Positions 25,985-33,284 of a stretch of DNA of 42,500 bases are shown one piece after another. The notes under the pieces are model-generated. The model did no database searches, was not told the DNA's origin, and was given only the letters and a program-made list of their open reading frames with translations. Origin of the DNA: Roseicyclus marinus (lineage in GTDB: Bacteria; Pseudomonadota; Alphaproteobacteria; Rhodobacterales; Rhodobacteraceae). The DNA lies in contig NZ_JASJOF010000003.1 in assembly GCF_030163795.1 (NCBI RefSeq), forward strand, positions 1 to 42,500, in the 5' to 3' direction. Positions within the stretch are counted from its first letter, which is position 1; the number at the start of each line of letters is the position of its first letter. A program made the position numbers and the translations under genes.

Positions 25985-26199
25985 CAGTTGGTCCCCCGAG
26001 GATAGTAGCGGTTGGTCCGGTAATAAGTTTCGACATGTTCTGTGGCCTGGTAACGGGCGCGCGTGCGCTCGTCCCCGGTTTCCTGGGCAAGCGCGGGGCG
26101 CGCCGATCCGGTGCCCAGCGCGACGCTGGCCGTTGCGCCAAGAGCCGTGGTCCCGAGAAAGGCCCGCCGGCTGATCGGTGTGGGTGTCTTGCTGGTCAT
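25984..26199 (-). CDS. Small Tat-signal protein of the FDH region
   Basis: 71 residues. Twin-arginine signal (ISRRAFLGTTALGATASV, RR at 11-12), an AxA-type cleavage region (ARPALAQ), and a short charged mature tail with ARYQATEHVETYYRTNRYYP. This matches the family known as formate dehydrogenase region Tat target, small proteins always placed just upstream of the catalytic subunit. Function unknown; chaperone-like or assembly roles are suspected. Its stop overlaps the fdhA start (TGATG), so the two are co-translated. Confidence 0.88.
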   Translation of the reverse strand: MTSKTPTPISRRAFLGTTALGATASVALGTGSARPALAQETGDERTRARYQATEHVETYYRTNRYYPRGTN

Positions 26200-26287
26200 G
26201 TCGATCCCCTTTCTGCTTCGGTTCGGGCTCTATTCCGGTCCGAGTGTCGTTTCATTCCTGTAGTCAGACCGCTTGCCGGTCCTTGCG

Positions 26288-26893
26288 TTAGGCCGCGAGC
26301 GAGAACGCGCGCGCCTCGATGTCCACAAGCAATCGGCCAACCTCGGCGACTGCTCGGTAAAAAGATGCACTGGGTGCGATAGCCAGATCGTCGAAGAACT
26401 GCGCAGCCCAAGGTTCGATATGCCGCCCGAAAAATTCAGCCTGCATTGATGCCGGGGCCTGAACCGCACCGGATGCAAGGTCAGCCATCACCTCGAACAA
26501 CAGTGCGATGTGATCCTCGGGTTCGAACCGCCCTTCGGCGCGGGCAATGCCCAGCCGCGAAAGATCGCTCCTGACCTCGGCAAGCGGCCGTTCATTCAGG
26601 AAACCGGTCTGATAGAAACTGGCGTAGGGCAGCAACTCGCCGCGCCCGACACCGATGAAAAGCTGAAAGAATTCCCGCTCCACCTTCGCGGCATCGGTGC
26701 CGCGCGCAGCTTCGGCGAGGGCCGTGATGGCCTGGCCCAGCGCTGTCCGGTCACCCGTCAGCGCGGCGGTTCCATCCAGAATTTCCCGTGAAGGCGCGTG
26801 AGAAAGCAGGGTCGCCACGAAGCGATACATGTCGCCTCGCGCTGCGTTTTCTGCGTCACTAGCGGGCCGGTCGCCCGGCTGGCTGGTTTTCAT
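26288..26893 (-). CDS. TorD/DmsD-family molybdoenzyme chaperone
   Basis: 201 residues, all helical. The TorD-family traits are the N-terminal DMYRFVATLLSHAP, the central VEREFFQLFIGVGRGELLPYASFYQTGFL with its Y/F-rich patch, and PEDHIALLFEVMADL with the E-P-E-D-H pattern conserved in DmsD/TorD. These chaperones bind the Tat signal and help load cofactor. It is upstream of the FDH structural genes on the same strand, so its client is most likely FdhA. AGGA precedes the ATG. It begins a sub-operon after a 189-bp gap. Confidence 0.9.
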   Translation of the reverse strand: MKTSQPGDRPASDAENAARGDMYRFVATLLSHAPSREILDGTAALTGDRTALGQAITALAEAARGTDAAKVEREFFQLFIGVGRGELLPYASFYQTGFLNERPLAEVRSDLSRLGIARAEGRFEPEDHIALLFEVMADLASGAVQAPASMQAEFFGRHIEPWAAQFFDDLAIAPSASFYRAVAEVGRLLVDIEARAFSLAA

Positions 26894-27082
26894 GAGTCCT
26901 GTTCTCTTCCCTCACGCGACGATTGCATACAATCGCGTGCCCTGCTCCTAAGGAGCGTGAGAGCGGGTGTTTGGTCAAGCGAAATTTGTCAAATGCATGC
27001 AATTTTTCCCGACACCCCAACCCTCTATCCGGATGGCCCAAAGGGCTTTAGCCCAAGCAACATTGATCCGTCGTGAGGGCGG
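26894..27082 (-). promoter_or_regulatory. Candidate promoter/operator region upstream of the torD-fdh genes
   Basis: This 189-bp gap between DUF3306 and torD holds three symmetric elements: CGATTGCATACAATCG (26920-26935, 6-bp arms), GCTCCTAAGGAGC (26944-26956, 6-bp arms) and AAATGCATGCAATTT (26991-27005). On the minus strand a TTGACA (26992-26987) and a TTGACC (26978-26973) could be -35 boxes; -10 matches are weak. The ATTG-CATA-CAAT type is the sort bound by GntR/FCD regulators. No such regulator is encoded in the window. Confidence 0.45.
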
Positions 27083-27769
27083 TTATCCCGGCATCGCCGA
27101 TCCGTGTCGCCTGCGCGGCAAGGCGTCCGGATCGTCAACAGGGTTGCTGCTTGTCCGCACGGAATCATCGGTTGTCCGGGCCGCGGGGGTCGCCTCGGAT
27201 ACAGCCGCTGAAACCGCGGGTTTTGGCCCATCATCAGCCGCCGACGCTTCGGTCGCATCGTCCGATTCTATCGCCTCGGCAGCCGCCGCCTCCGCGGACT
27301 GGTCACCCACTGCCTCCGCTGCGGTGTCACCGCGCGGGGACAGCAGTGACTTCAACATCTGGGCCGCGCGTTCGGGGGACGGTGCCACCCCGTCACCGGG
27401 CACACCGCCGGGGGTGTTCCAGTCCCACGCGTAATCGACAGCCGGGTCCTGATGATCGCGAATACCGGGCGTCAGCATCCAGATCCGGCGCAGCGCGGCA
27501 TTCTTGAGCGACCGCGGAACCCCCGGTCGCAGGAACGGGCGGATGTCGCTGCCCTGCACCAGATCCTCGATCCGGGGCAAGGCGGCCAGTTCTTCGTCCG
27601 AGAGAGTCGGAGGCGCGGCTTCGGTTTCGACTTCGGGCGCGGCTGTGCCCTCGGCCACAGCATCGGCCTCGGGTGGAAGTTCCGACTCGGTCTCCGGCTC
27701 GGAGCGCACCGCCGTGCGCTTGACCCGTGACCAGCGGCCCAGAAAGCCTTCGGGTTCGTCGCCGTTCAT
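27083..27769 (-). CDS. DUF3306 family protein
   Basis: 228 residues from the ATG at 27769. The N-terminal part has GFLGRWSRVKRTAVR and the central part PPTLSDEELAALPRIEDLVQGSDIRPFLRPGVPRSLKNAALRR-like text (several blocks), followed by IWMLTPGIRDHQDPAVDYAWDWNTPGGVPG, which is the conserved core of DUF3306. The C-terminal third is an acidic, alanine-rich low-complexity tail. The family is seen beside Fdh genes and DUF3305. It overlaps DUF3305 by ATGA (27766-27769). Function unknown. Confidence 0.8.
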   Translation of the reverse strand: MNGDEPEGFLGRWSRVKRTAVRSEPETESELPPEADAVAEGTAAPEVETEAAPPTLSDEELAALPRIEDLVQGSDIRPFLRPGVPRSLKNAALRRIWMLTPGIRDHQDPAVDYAWDWNTPGGVPGDGVAPSPERAAQMLKSLLSPRGDTAAEAVGDQSAEAAAAEAIESDDATEASAADDGPKPAVSAAVSEATPAARTTDDSVRTSSNPVDDPDALPRRRHGSAMPG

Positions 27770-28305
27770 GGATCCGACCTCCGGCCTTTGCGATTCTCCC
27801 ATTTGTCCTCGGGCTGGAGGACGCGGGGCGCACGCGACACGACCGCGTTGGGGTCGGCGGGCTGACGCTTGCGTTTCTTGAAGGGCATCTCGACGAAATG
27901 CCGGTCGGCGAAGGCTGCCACAGCTCTCGCGACAGCATCAGGCATCGGCACCGCATCCACGATAAGGTCAGGGTCCGAGGCCAGCCCCTCACCCTCGTAG
28001 GGATCGACCGTGGCGGCCATAACCTCGGCGCGCGCCGGATCGCTCCCGCGCAACGCCACCCAGACCGACGGCCGCCCGGACATCAGGTTGTCGCGGTGGT
28101 GGCTGGCATCCCCCGACCACAAAACCACGTCGCGTCCGCCCACATACCATGTCTCGACGCCCGCCTCCGTGCCCAGCAGGGTGCCGGGCGGGGTCGCGGG
28201 TTCGACGGGCAGGACCAGCAGCGGGCGCAATTCCCCGGTGCTCCAACGGGTCACGGGCGGGCGGCGTTGTGCCACGACACCGATGCGGATGATCTCCCTT
28301 GGCAT
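27766..28305 (-). CDS. DUF3305 family protein
   Basis: 179 residues, beginning MPREIIRIGVVAQRRPPVTRW. The core (VETWYVGGRDVVLWSGDASHHRDNL, PSVWVALRG, VMAATVDPYEGEGLASD) fits DUF3305, and the C-terminus is a basic tail (FKKRKRQPADPNAVVSRAPRVLQPEDKWENRKGRRSD). DUF3305 and DUF3306 travel as a pair in formate dehydrogenase clusters. The pair overlap by 4 nt here and are probably partners. Function unknown; no catalytic motif is visible. Confidence 0.8.
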   Translation of the reverse strand: MPREIIRIGVVAQRRPPVTRWSTGELRPLLVLPVEPATPPGTLLGTEAGVETWYVGGRDVVLWSGDASHHRDNLMSGRPSVWVALRGSDPARAEVMAATVDPYEGEGLASDPDLIVDAVPMPDAVARAVAAFADRHFVEMPFKKRKRQPADPNAVVSRAPRVLQPEDKWENRKGRRSDP

Positions 28306-28320
28306 ACCGTCCCCCTCCGT

Positions 28321-29310
28321 TCAGTGCAGATGCGGTTCGGCCAACGGCAGGCCGGACAACAGGTTTTGCGGTTTCATCCGCACCGCGCCGTCCTGCCCAA
28401 GGCCAAGCAGCAGCCAGACCGGGTGACCCGCTACATCCGCCCGCATCACCGACGGATCCGCAAAGTCGAGCCGGAACACCCCGATCAGGCTGGCAGGCAA
28501 CGCCCTGCCGTGCCACAGCGAATCCCCGATGGCCGTGCCGTTCGGGTCAAGCCCCACATACCAGCGCAGGTCCACATCGTCGACGCGGGTCTGCGGGGTG
28601 ACGCTGAGCTCTACCCCCAGCATATGCCGGATGAAGGCAGCCAGCGCCGTGGCCATGCCGCGCCGCGCTTCGGGATCTCCGCCGAAATTATAGATCATCG
28701 TATGGGCGTCCGACCGTGACCAATAGGTCCATTCATTGCCGCCGCCCAGCACGTCGAGGCTGTCGATCCCGCCCGAGAACATCGCCATGAGCGGAGAGGC
28801 ATGCATGTCGGCCTCGAATAGCGCCACAAGCTCTTCGTCGGCCATCAGGACCATGCCGTCCTTCACATGGGCGCGCTGCGGCCGGAACAGGCATTCGGCC
28901 GCGCGCAACACCTGCGGATCGTCGCACCCGTCCAGCGCGTTGCGCAAGATCAGCTGCACCAACTGCGACAGGAACACGACCGGAAGACGCAGCCCCTCGC
29001 GCATGATCGCGGCATAGCCTTCTTCGATGGTGCCCGCCTTTTGCAGCCGGTCGCGCAGCGTCAAAAAAAACTGCCAGTTCTCGCGCGCATCGGGATCCTT
29101 CACCGCAGCCAGTTCCAAGGGCGGAACAGCGGCGCGCGGATCCGCCATCAGCCGCGCATGGACGGCGCGCTCGGTCGCGCAGGCGTCGGACGGGGGGACG
29201 ATCTCGGGGCGGGCAAGCCACGCCAACAAAAGCTCGTCCGTCACGACCATCCGGCCCGCGTGATCCAGCCGCGCCAGATGATGGCCTGAAGCGACCCAGA
29301 ATTCCGGCAT
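28321..29310 (-). CDS. DUF6352 family protein
   Basis: 329 residues. The start MPEFWVASGHHLARLDHAGR, ACATERAVHARLMADPR, DPDARENWQFFLTLRDRL, LILRNALDGCDDPQVLRAAECLFR and ADEELVALFEADM match what I know of DUF6352. It is cytosolic and helical, with conserved acidic and arginine residues and no recognised catalytic motif. Its start overlaps the DUF6505 stop as TGATG at 29308-29312. The constant company of DUF6505 and FDH genes suggests a role in FDH maturation or regulation; this is inference. Confidence 0.75.
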   Translation of the reverse strand: MPEFWVASGHHLARLDHAGRMVVTDELLLAWLARPEIVPPSDACATERAVHARLMADPRAAVPPLELAAVKDPDARENWQFFLTLRDRLQKAGTIEEGYAAIMREGLRLPVVFLSQLVQLILRNALDGCDDPQVLRAAECLFRPQRAHVKDGMVLMADEELVALFEADMHASPLMAMFSGGIDSLDVLGGGNEWTYWSRSDAHTMIYNFGGDPEARRGMATALAAFIRHMLGVELSVTPQTRVDDVDLRWYVGLDPNGTAIGDSLWHGRALPASLIGVFRLDFADPSVMRADVAGHPVWLLLGLGQDGAVRMKPQNLLSGLPLAEPHLH

Positions 29311-29861
29311 CAGTCCTGCCCCCGCAATTGAAAGAGATCGACGTGATCCTCGGTTTCTTCCTCGAAGAACTGAAACGCCCGGTCGTGGCCCATAAGGTGC
29401 GAGGCGGAAAACGCCGTCTCGTCGCGCGGGCGCAGGGTGCGGAATTGCTCCCGGATCTCGCCATCCTCGCCGTGCTTGCGATGAAGCGCGATCAGAGTGC
29501 CAATGCCATGTGCGGCACAGAGGCTTTCCGCCAGCGCCACCTCTTGTTCTGCGGCGGGGCGCGCGATGTCGCGGGATGGCGCGCCAAGCTGCGCGACCAG
29601 TTGATCCGCCAAAGCCTCGACCATCGCGGCGCGCTCGTCGGGGCGTGCCTCCTGCACGGTGACGAGCGTGGAATGGCCGAAACTGTCCACACCCAGAAAT
29701 CCAGAGCGAAAGGCGATCGCCTCCTTCCGGGTCAGGCTGTCGGGTGCGCGCCCCCAAAACAGGAAGGTGCCCGGGACCGCCCATTCGCCGGGTTCTGCGG
29801 CATGGGCAAAGATGTGGCGGTCCGACGGGTCAAGCCGGATCGTACGCGGCAGCCTTGTCAC
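29310..29861 (-). CDS. DUF6505 family protein
   Basis: 183 residues from a GTG at 29861. It begins LPRTIRLDPSDRHIFAHAAEPGEWAVPGTFLFW, with FRSGFLGVDSFGHSTLVTV and a C-terminal HLMGHDRAFQFFEEETEDHVDLF, which I recognise as DUF6505. No enzyme motif is visible. The protein overlaps the ligase-like gene upstream by GTGA (29858-29861) and DUF6352 downstream, so the three are translationally coupled. Function unknown. Confidence 0.72.
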   Translation of the reverse strand: MTRLPRTIRLDPSDRHIFAHAAEPGEWAVPGTFLFWGRAPDSLTRKEAIAFRSGFLGVDSFGHSTLVTVQEARPDERAAMVEALADQLVAQLGAPSRDIARPAAEQEVALAESLCAAHGIGTLIALHRKHGEDGEIREQFRTLRPRDETAFSASHLMGHDRAFQFFEEETEDHVDLFQLRGQD

Positions 29862-30595
29862 AGCTTCGGCCCGGCTTCGTCACGCCAGCCTTGGACCGCC
29901 AGCGCCTCGCGCAGCGGGGGCAAACGACGCCCGCCGCCCGAGGGGGTGATTTCCATCATCTGGTCGCCTTCGATCCGGCGCACGCCCCGCAACAGCGGGG
30001 GATCGACCCGCATCAGGAAACGGTTCGACACGGCGGCAAAGCCGTCATGGGCCCAGCGGTCGAAATACAGCATCATGTAAGACGCAAAGGTCGACACGAT
30101 ATCCTCGGCCGGGTCGAACCCTTCCTCGAACAGCGACGTGCTGTCGGGATAGGAACCCGGCTCGGCGATATGGTGCCGGTCGGCGATCAATTCGGCGGCA
30201 AAGACCATCCAATCGGGCACCGCATCCTCGGCCGTGCCGGGCGCGATGGCAAAGCGGCCGCCGCCAATGCGCGCGCCGTCGAACAGCACCTCGTCCGGCC
30301 AGTTCAGACGCACCGGGCGGTCGGGCGGGCAATGCGCGGCCAACGCGTCGCCCAGCGCCGTCATGCCCAAAAGAAAGGCCAACTGTGCTTCGACCAGCTT
30401 CTGCTCGGGTTCCAGCACCACGGCAAAAGCCAGAAGTCCCGCCGATTGGTGCAGCACCAGCGTGCCTGCACCCTCGGACGGGGCCAGCGCCACAGCCGCC
30501 GCCAGCACATCGCGGTTTTCAGTGCGATGCGGCGTGAACGGAGGCGGCAGATGCAGCCTTGGCCCTACTTGGTCTTCCGCAAGCAAGCTCGACAT
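29858..30595 (-). CDS. Biotin/lipoate-protein-ligase-like protein with altered catalytic motifs
   Basis: 245 residues from the ATG at 30595 with a strong GGGAGGG SD. The fold is like biotin/lipoate A/B ligases: WPDEVLFDGARIGGGRFAIA corresponds to the WPND...KIGGIL motif, and a C-terminal DUF4444-like part (RFLMRVDPPLLRGVRRIEGDQMMEIT) follows. The ligase's GRGRxG loop is not visible (APSEGAGTLVLHQSAG at the likely place), and the conserved Lys of KIGG reads Arg (ARIGG). It may have lost ligase chemistry and now bind a partner or cofactor. It is the first gene of the run leading into the FDH operon. Confidence 0.75.
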   Translation of the reverse strand: MSSLLAEDQVGPRLHLPPPFTPHRTENRDVLAAAVALAPSEGAGTLVLHQSAGLLAFAVVLEPEQKLVEAQLAFLLGMTALGDALAAHCPPDRPVRLNWPDEVLFDGARIGGGRFAIAPGTAEDAVPDWMVFAAELIADRHHIAEPGSYPDSTSLFEEGFDPAEDIVSTFASYMMLYFDRWAHDGFAAVSNRFLMRVDPPLLRGVRRIEGDQMMEITPSGGGRRLPPLREALAVQGWRDEAGPKL

Positions 30596-30688
30596 CCGTT
30601 TTTCCCTCCCGAGACCGCTACCCTTCACCCAAGGTTCGGATTACACCCGGTGTTGAGATAGTCCAGCACAAGGCCAGACAAAAGCCCC
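30596..30688. promoter_or_regulatory. Divergent promoter region, ligase-like / polyferredoxin genes
   Basis: 93 bp separate two divergent start codons, so both promoters must lie here or within the coding ends. Only the SD sites are clear, GGGAGGG on the minus side and a weak AAGG on the plus side. No -35/-10 pair is convincing. Confidence 0.4.
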
Positions 30689-32641
30689 ATGTCCGACACG
30701 AACGATGTCCGCCTGATCTGCACCTGCGAAGGCACGATGACCCTTGCCGGCGATACGCTGGGGGCCACGGGCAAACCGGCCAGCCAACTTTGCCGCGCGC
30801 AGCTCGACAATTTCCGAGATGCATTGGGCAGCTTTGCCGCGATCACGGTCGCCTGCACGCAAGAAGCCCCACTGTTTTCCGAGGTGGCCGAGGATGCCGG
30901 ATATGCCGGCACCCTGCGCTTCGCCAATATCCGCGAAACCGCGGGATGGTCGGATGACGGGGCCAAGGCAGCGCCCAAGATGGCCGCGCTTCTGGCGATG
31001 GCGGAAACGGCGGGCTCTTCCTTCGAGACGGTCAGCCTTGAAAGCAACGGCGTTGCGCTGGTTCTGGGCCGCGACGAGGTGGCGCTCGAGGCTGCGCGGC
31101 AATTGTCGGGCGTGCTGGACCTGACCGTGCTGCTCCTGCCCGGCGCGGAGGCCGCGCCGCCCCGCCAGACCACGTGGCCGGTGCTGCAGGGGCGCATCGC
31201 ACGGGCCAAGGGGCACATGGGTGCCTTCGAGCTGACGGTCGATGCCTATGCCGCGCCCGCCCCGTCGTCGCGCAAGCATCTCGAATTCGGTCCGGCCCGC
31301 GATGGTGCCGTGTCACGCTGCGACCTCGTTCTGGATCTGACGGGCGGCCAGCCCCTGTTCCACCACACGCGCCCCGGCTACCTGCGCGCCGATCCGCGCG
31401 ACCCGTCGGCTGTCGCCGCGCTCGTGGCCGAGGCTGGCCAGATGGTCGGCGTCTTCGACAAGCCGAAATACATCGATTTCGAGGCGGGCCTCTGCGCCCA
31501 TTCGCGCAACACCAAGATCGGCTGCACCCGCTGCTTGGATCTATGCCCCACCGGAGCGATCCTGCCTGCAGGCGATAGCGTGGCGATCGATCCGGCGATC
31601 TGCGCGGGCTGCGGGCAATGCGCGGCGGCCTGTCCGACCGGCGCTGCCTCCTACGCGCTTCCTGCCGTGGGCAGCTTGGCCGACCGCTTGCGCGCCGGCC
31701 TGTCGGCATGGGTCGAGGCGGGCGGGCGCAGCGCGCCCGTCATCCTGTTCCACGATGAAGGGCACGGCGCGCCCCTGATCGATGCGGCGGCCCGGTTCGG
31801 GCGCGGCCTGCCTGCGCATGTCATTCCGGTGCAGGTCAACGAGCCAAGCCAGGTCGGCCCCGAAATCATGGCCGCGGCGCTGGCCTGGGGGGCGGGTGGT
31901 GTGCGCGTTCTGGCCAAGGACCGTCCCGCGCATCCGCTCGACGGGCTTGCCACGACGCTCGACCTGATGGCGGTCATCTGCGAGGCGATGGGGCAACCCG
32001 TAGACGCCTGCGCGCTGATCCAGACCGATGACCCGGACGCGCTGGAAACCGCGCTTTGGCATCCGGCCCAGCCGCTTCGCCCTACGCGATCCTCCTTCCT
32101 GCCACCCGAGGACAAGCGCGGCCTGCTGACCCTTGCCATGGAAGAGCTGAACCGCACCGCCCCCCGCCCGGCCCAGCGGATCGAATTGCCCAAGGGGGCG
32201 CCCTTCGGCAGCGTCACCCTCAACCTCGACAGCTGTACGCTCTGCCTTGCTTGTGTCGGTGCCTGCCCGACCGGCGCGCTTGGCGACAACCCCGACAAGC
32301 CGATGCTGCGCTTCACCGAAAGCGCCTGCGTGCAATGCGGGATCTGCACCGTGACCTGTCCCGAACAGGCCATCTCGATCACGCCACAGATGGATTTCGC
32401 CGCTTGGGCCAACCCCAAGCGCATCCTCAAGGAAGAAGAGCCGTTCTGCTGCTCGTCTTGCGGCAAGGGCTTTGGCACCGGGTCGTCCATCCGACGCGTG
32501 ATGGAGCGGCTGGAGGGTCACTGGATGTTCAGCGGAGAGGATGGCGCAGCGCGCAAACGGCTTTTGACCATGTGCGACGATTGCCGGACGAAAGAGGTCG
32601 TGATCGCGGGTTTCGACCCGCATGAAGGCCCCGCCTCGTGA
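30689..32641 (+). CDS. 650-residue multi-cluster ferredoxin-like protein of the FDH locus
   Basis: The N-terminus carries cysteines in an unusual setting (ICTCEGTMTL, C11 and C13; C35; VACTQEAPLF, C56), reminiscent of heterodisulfide-reductase-like parts. In the middle are two ferredoxin motifs (CTRCLDLCPTGAI, CAGCGQCAAACPTGAA), and near the C-terminus two more (CTLCLACVGACPTGALGD, CVQCGICTVTCPEQAI), then CCSSCGKGFG and CDDC pairs. So at least four 4Fe-4S clusters and possibly one more metal site. No signal peptide, so it is cytosolic. It is divergent from the ligase-like gene that leads the FDH run. It probably moves electrons between a soluble donor and another enzyme; its partner is unknown. 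Confidence 0.8.
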   Translation: MSDTNDVRLICTCEGTMTLAGDTLGATGKPASQLCRAQLDNFRDALGSFAAITVACTQEAPLFSEVAEDAGYAGTLRFANIRETAGWSDDGAKAAPKMAALLAMAETAGSSFETVSLESNGVALVLGRDEVALEAARQLSGVLDLTVLLLPGAEAAPPRQTTWPVLQGRIARAKGHMGAFELTVDAYAAPAPSSRKHLEFGPARDGAVSRCDLVLDLTGGQPLFHHTRPGYLRADPRDPSAVAALVAEAGQMVGVFDKPKYIDFEAGLCAHSRNTKIGCTRCLDLCPTGAILPAGDSVAIDPAICAGCGQCAAACPTGAASYALPAVGSLADRLRAGLSAWVEAGGRSAPVILFHDEGHGAPLIDAAARFGRGLPAHVIPVQVNEPSQVGPEIMAAALAWGAGGVRVLAKDRPAHPLDGLATTLDLMAVICEAMGQPVDACALIQTDDPDALETALWHPAQPLRPTRSSFLPPEDKRGLLTLAMEELNRTAPRPAQRIELPKGAPFGSVTLNLDSCTLCLACVGACPTGALGDNPDKPMLRFTESACVQCGICTVTCPEQAISITPQMDFAAWANPKRILKEEEPFCCSSCGKGFGTGSSIRRVMERLEGHWMFSGEDGAARKRLLTMCDDCRTKEVVIAGFDPHEGPAS

Positions 32642-32667
32642 CCACCTGAGCGCCGCGAAACTGGTCC

Positions 32668-33195
32668 CTAGACAGCCAACGCCGGGGGATGTCCGGGCAG
32701 CGCCGCAAGGCACCAGGCCAGCGCGGCCTCCGCATTGGGCGCGATCTCGGTGGCAAGCCCATCGGCGAATGCCAGAAAGGCGGGCAGGTTTCCGGCCGAA
32801 ACGGTGGTCAGAACCGGCACGTCCTGCCCGAGCGCGCGCCCGATCACGTCGCGGAACCCGCCACCCTCGGCTTCCTGCTTGCCGAACTTGTTGATCAAAA
32901 GCACGCGGGCCGTGCCTTGGTCGAGGGCACTCTCCACGCGCTGCACCGCATCGGCCAACCCGCGCGGATCGAGACGGCAGCCGCGCGCATGGCGGCCACG
33001 ATCCTCGGAAATGCGCAGCACATCGCCCCGGCCCAGAATGTGAAGATCCATGTGGCAATGCCGGTCGGCATCATGCTCGATATTCAGCTGCACCGCGCCG
33101 GCCACGGAAACGCCACGTGCGGTAAGCGTTTCGGCGACGGTGACCATCAACCGGTCCCCCAAGCCACGCCCCGAAGAGATCATGTATCCCAACAT
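32668..33195 (-). CDS. DUF2478 family protein
   Basis: 175 residues from the ATG at 33195 with GGGGGAG upstream. The signature blocks are LGDRLMVTVAETLTARGVSVAGAVQ, HCHMDLHILGRGDVLRISEDRGRHARGCRLDP (in two parts) and VLLINKFGKQEAEGGGFRDVIG. The family is placed near nucleoside-triphosphatases but no Walker A GKT/S is seen at the N-terminus. It converges on the polyferredoxin gene (26 bp) and is the last gene of the MoeA/regulator run. DUF2478 is often beside molybdate or FDH genes; its function is unknown. Confidence 0.82.
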   Translation of the reverse strand: MLGYMISSGRGLGDRLMVTVAETLTARGVSVAGAVQLNIEHDADRHCHMDLHILGRGDVLRISEDRGRHARGCRLDPRGLADAVQRVESALDQGTARVLLINKFGKQEAEGGGFRDVIGRALGQDVPVLTTVSAGNLPAFLAFADGLATEIAPNAEAALAWCLAALPGHPPALAV

Positions 33196-33284
33196 CTGCC
33201 GCAGCTCCCCCCGCGCAATGCCGCCCCACGGGCCGCACCGGGTTTGCTTAGGCAAGCCAAGACCGGCTTGTCAACGCGCCCCGC

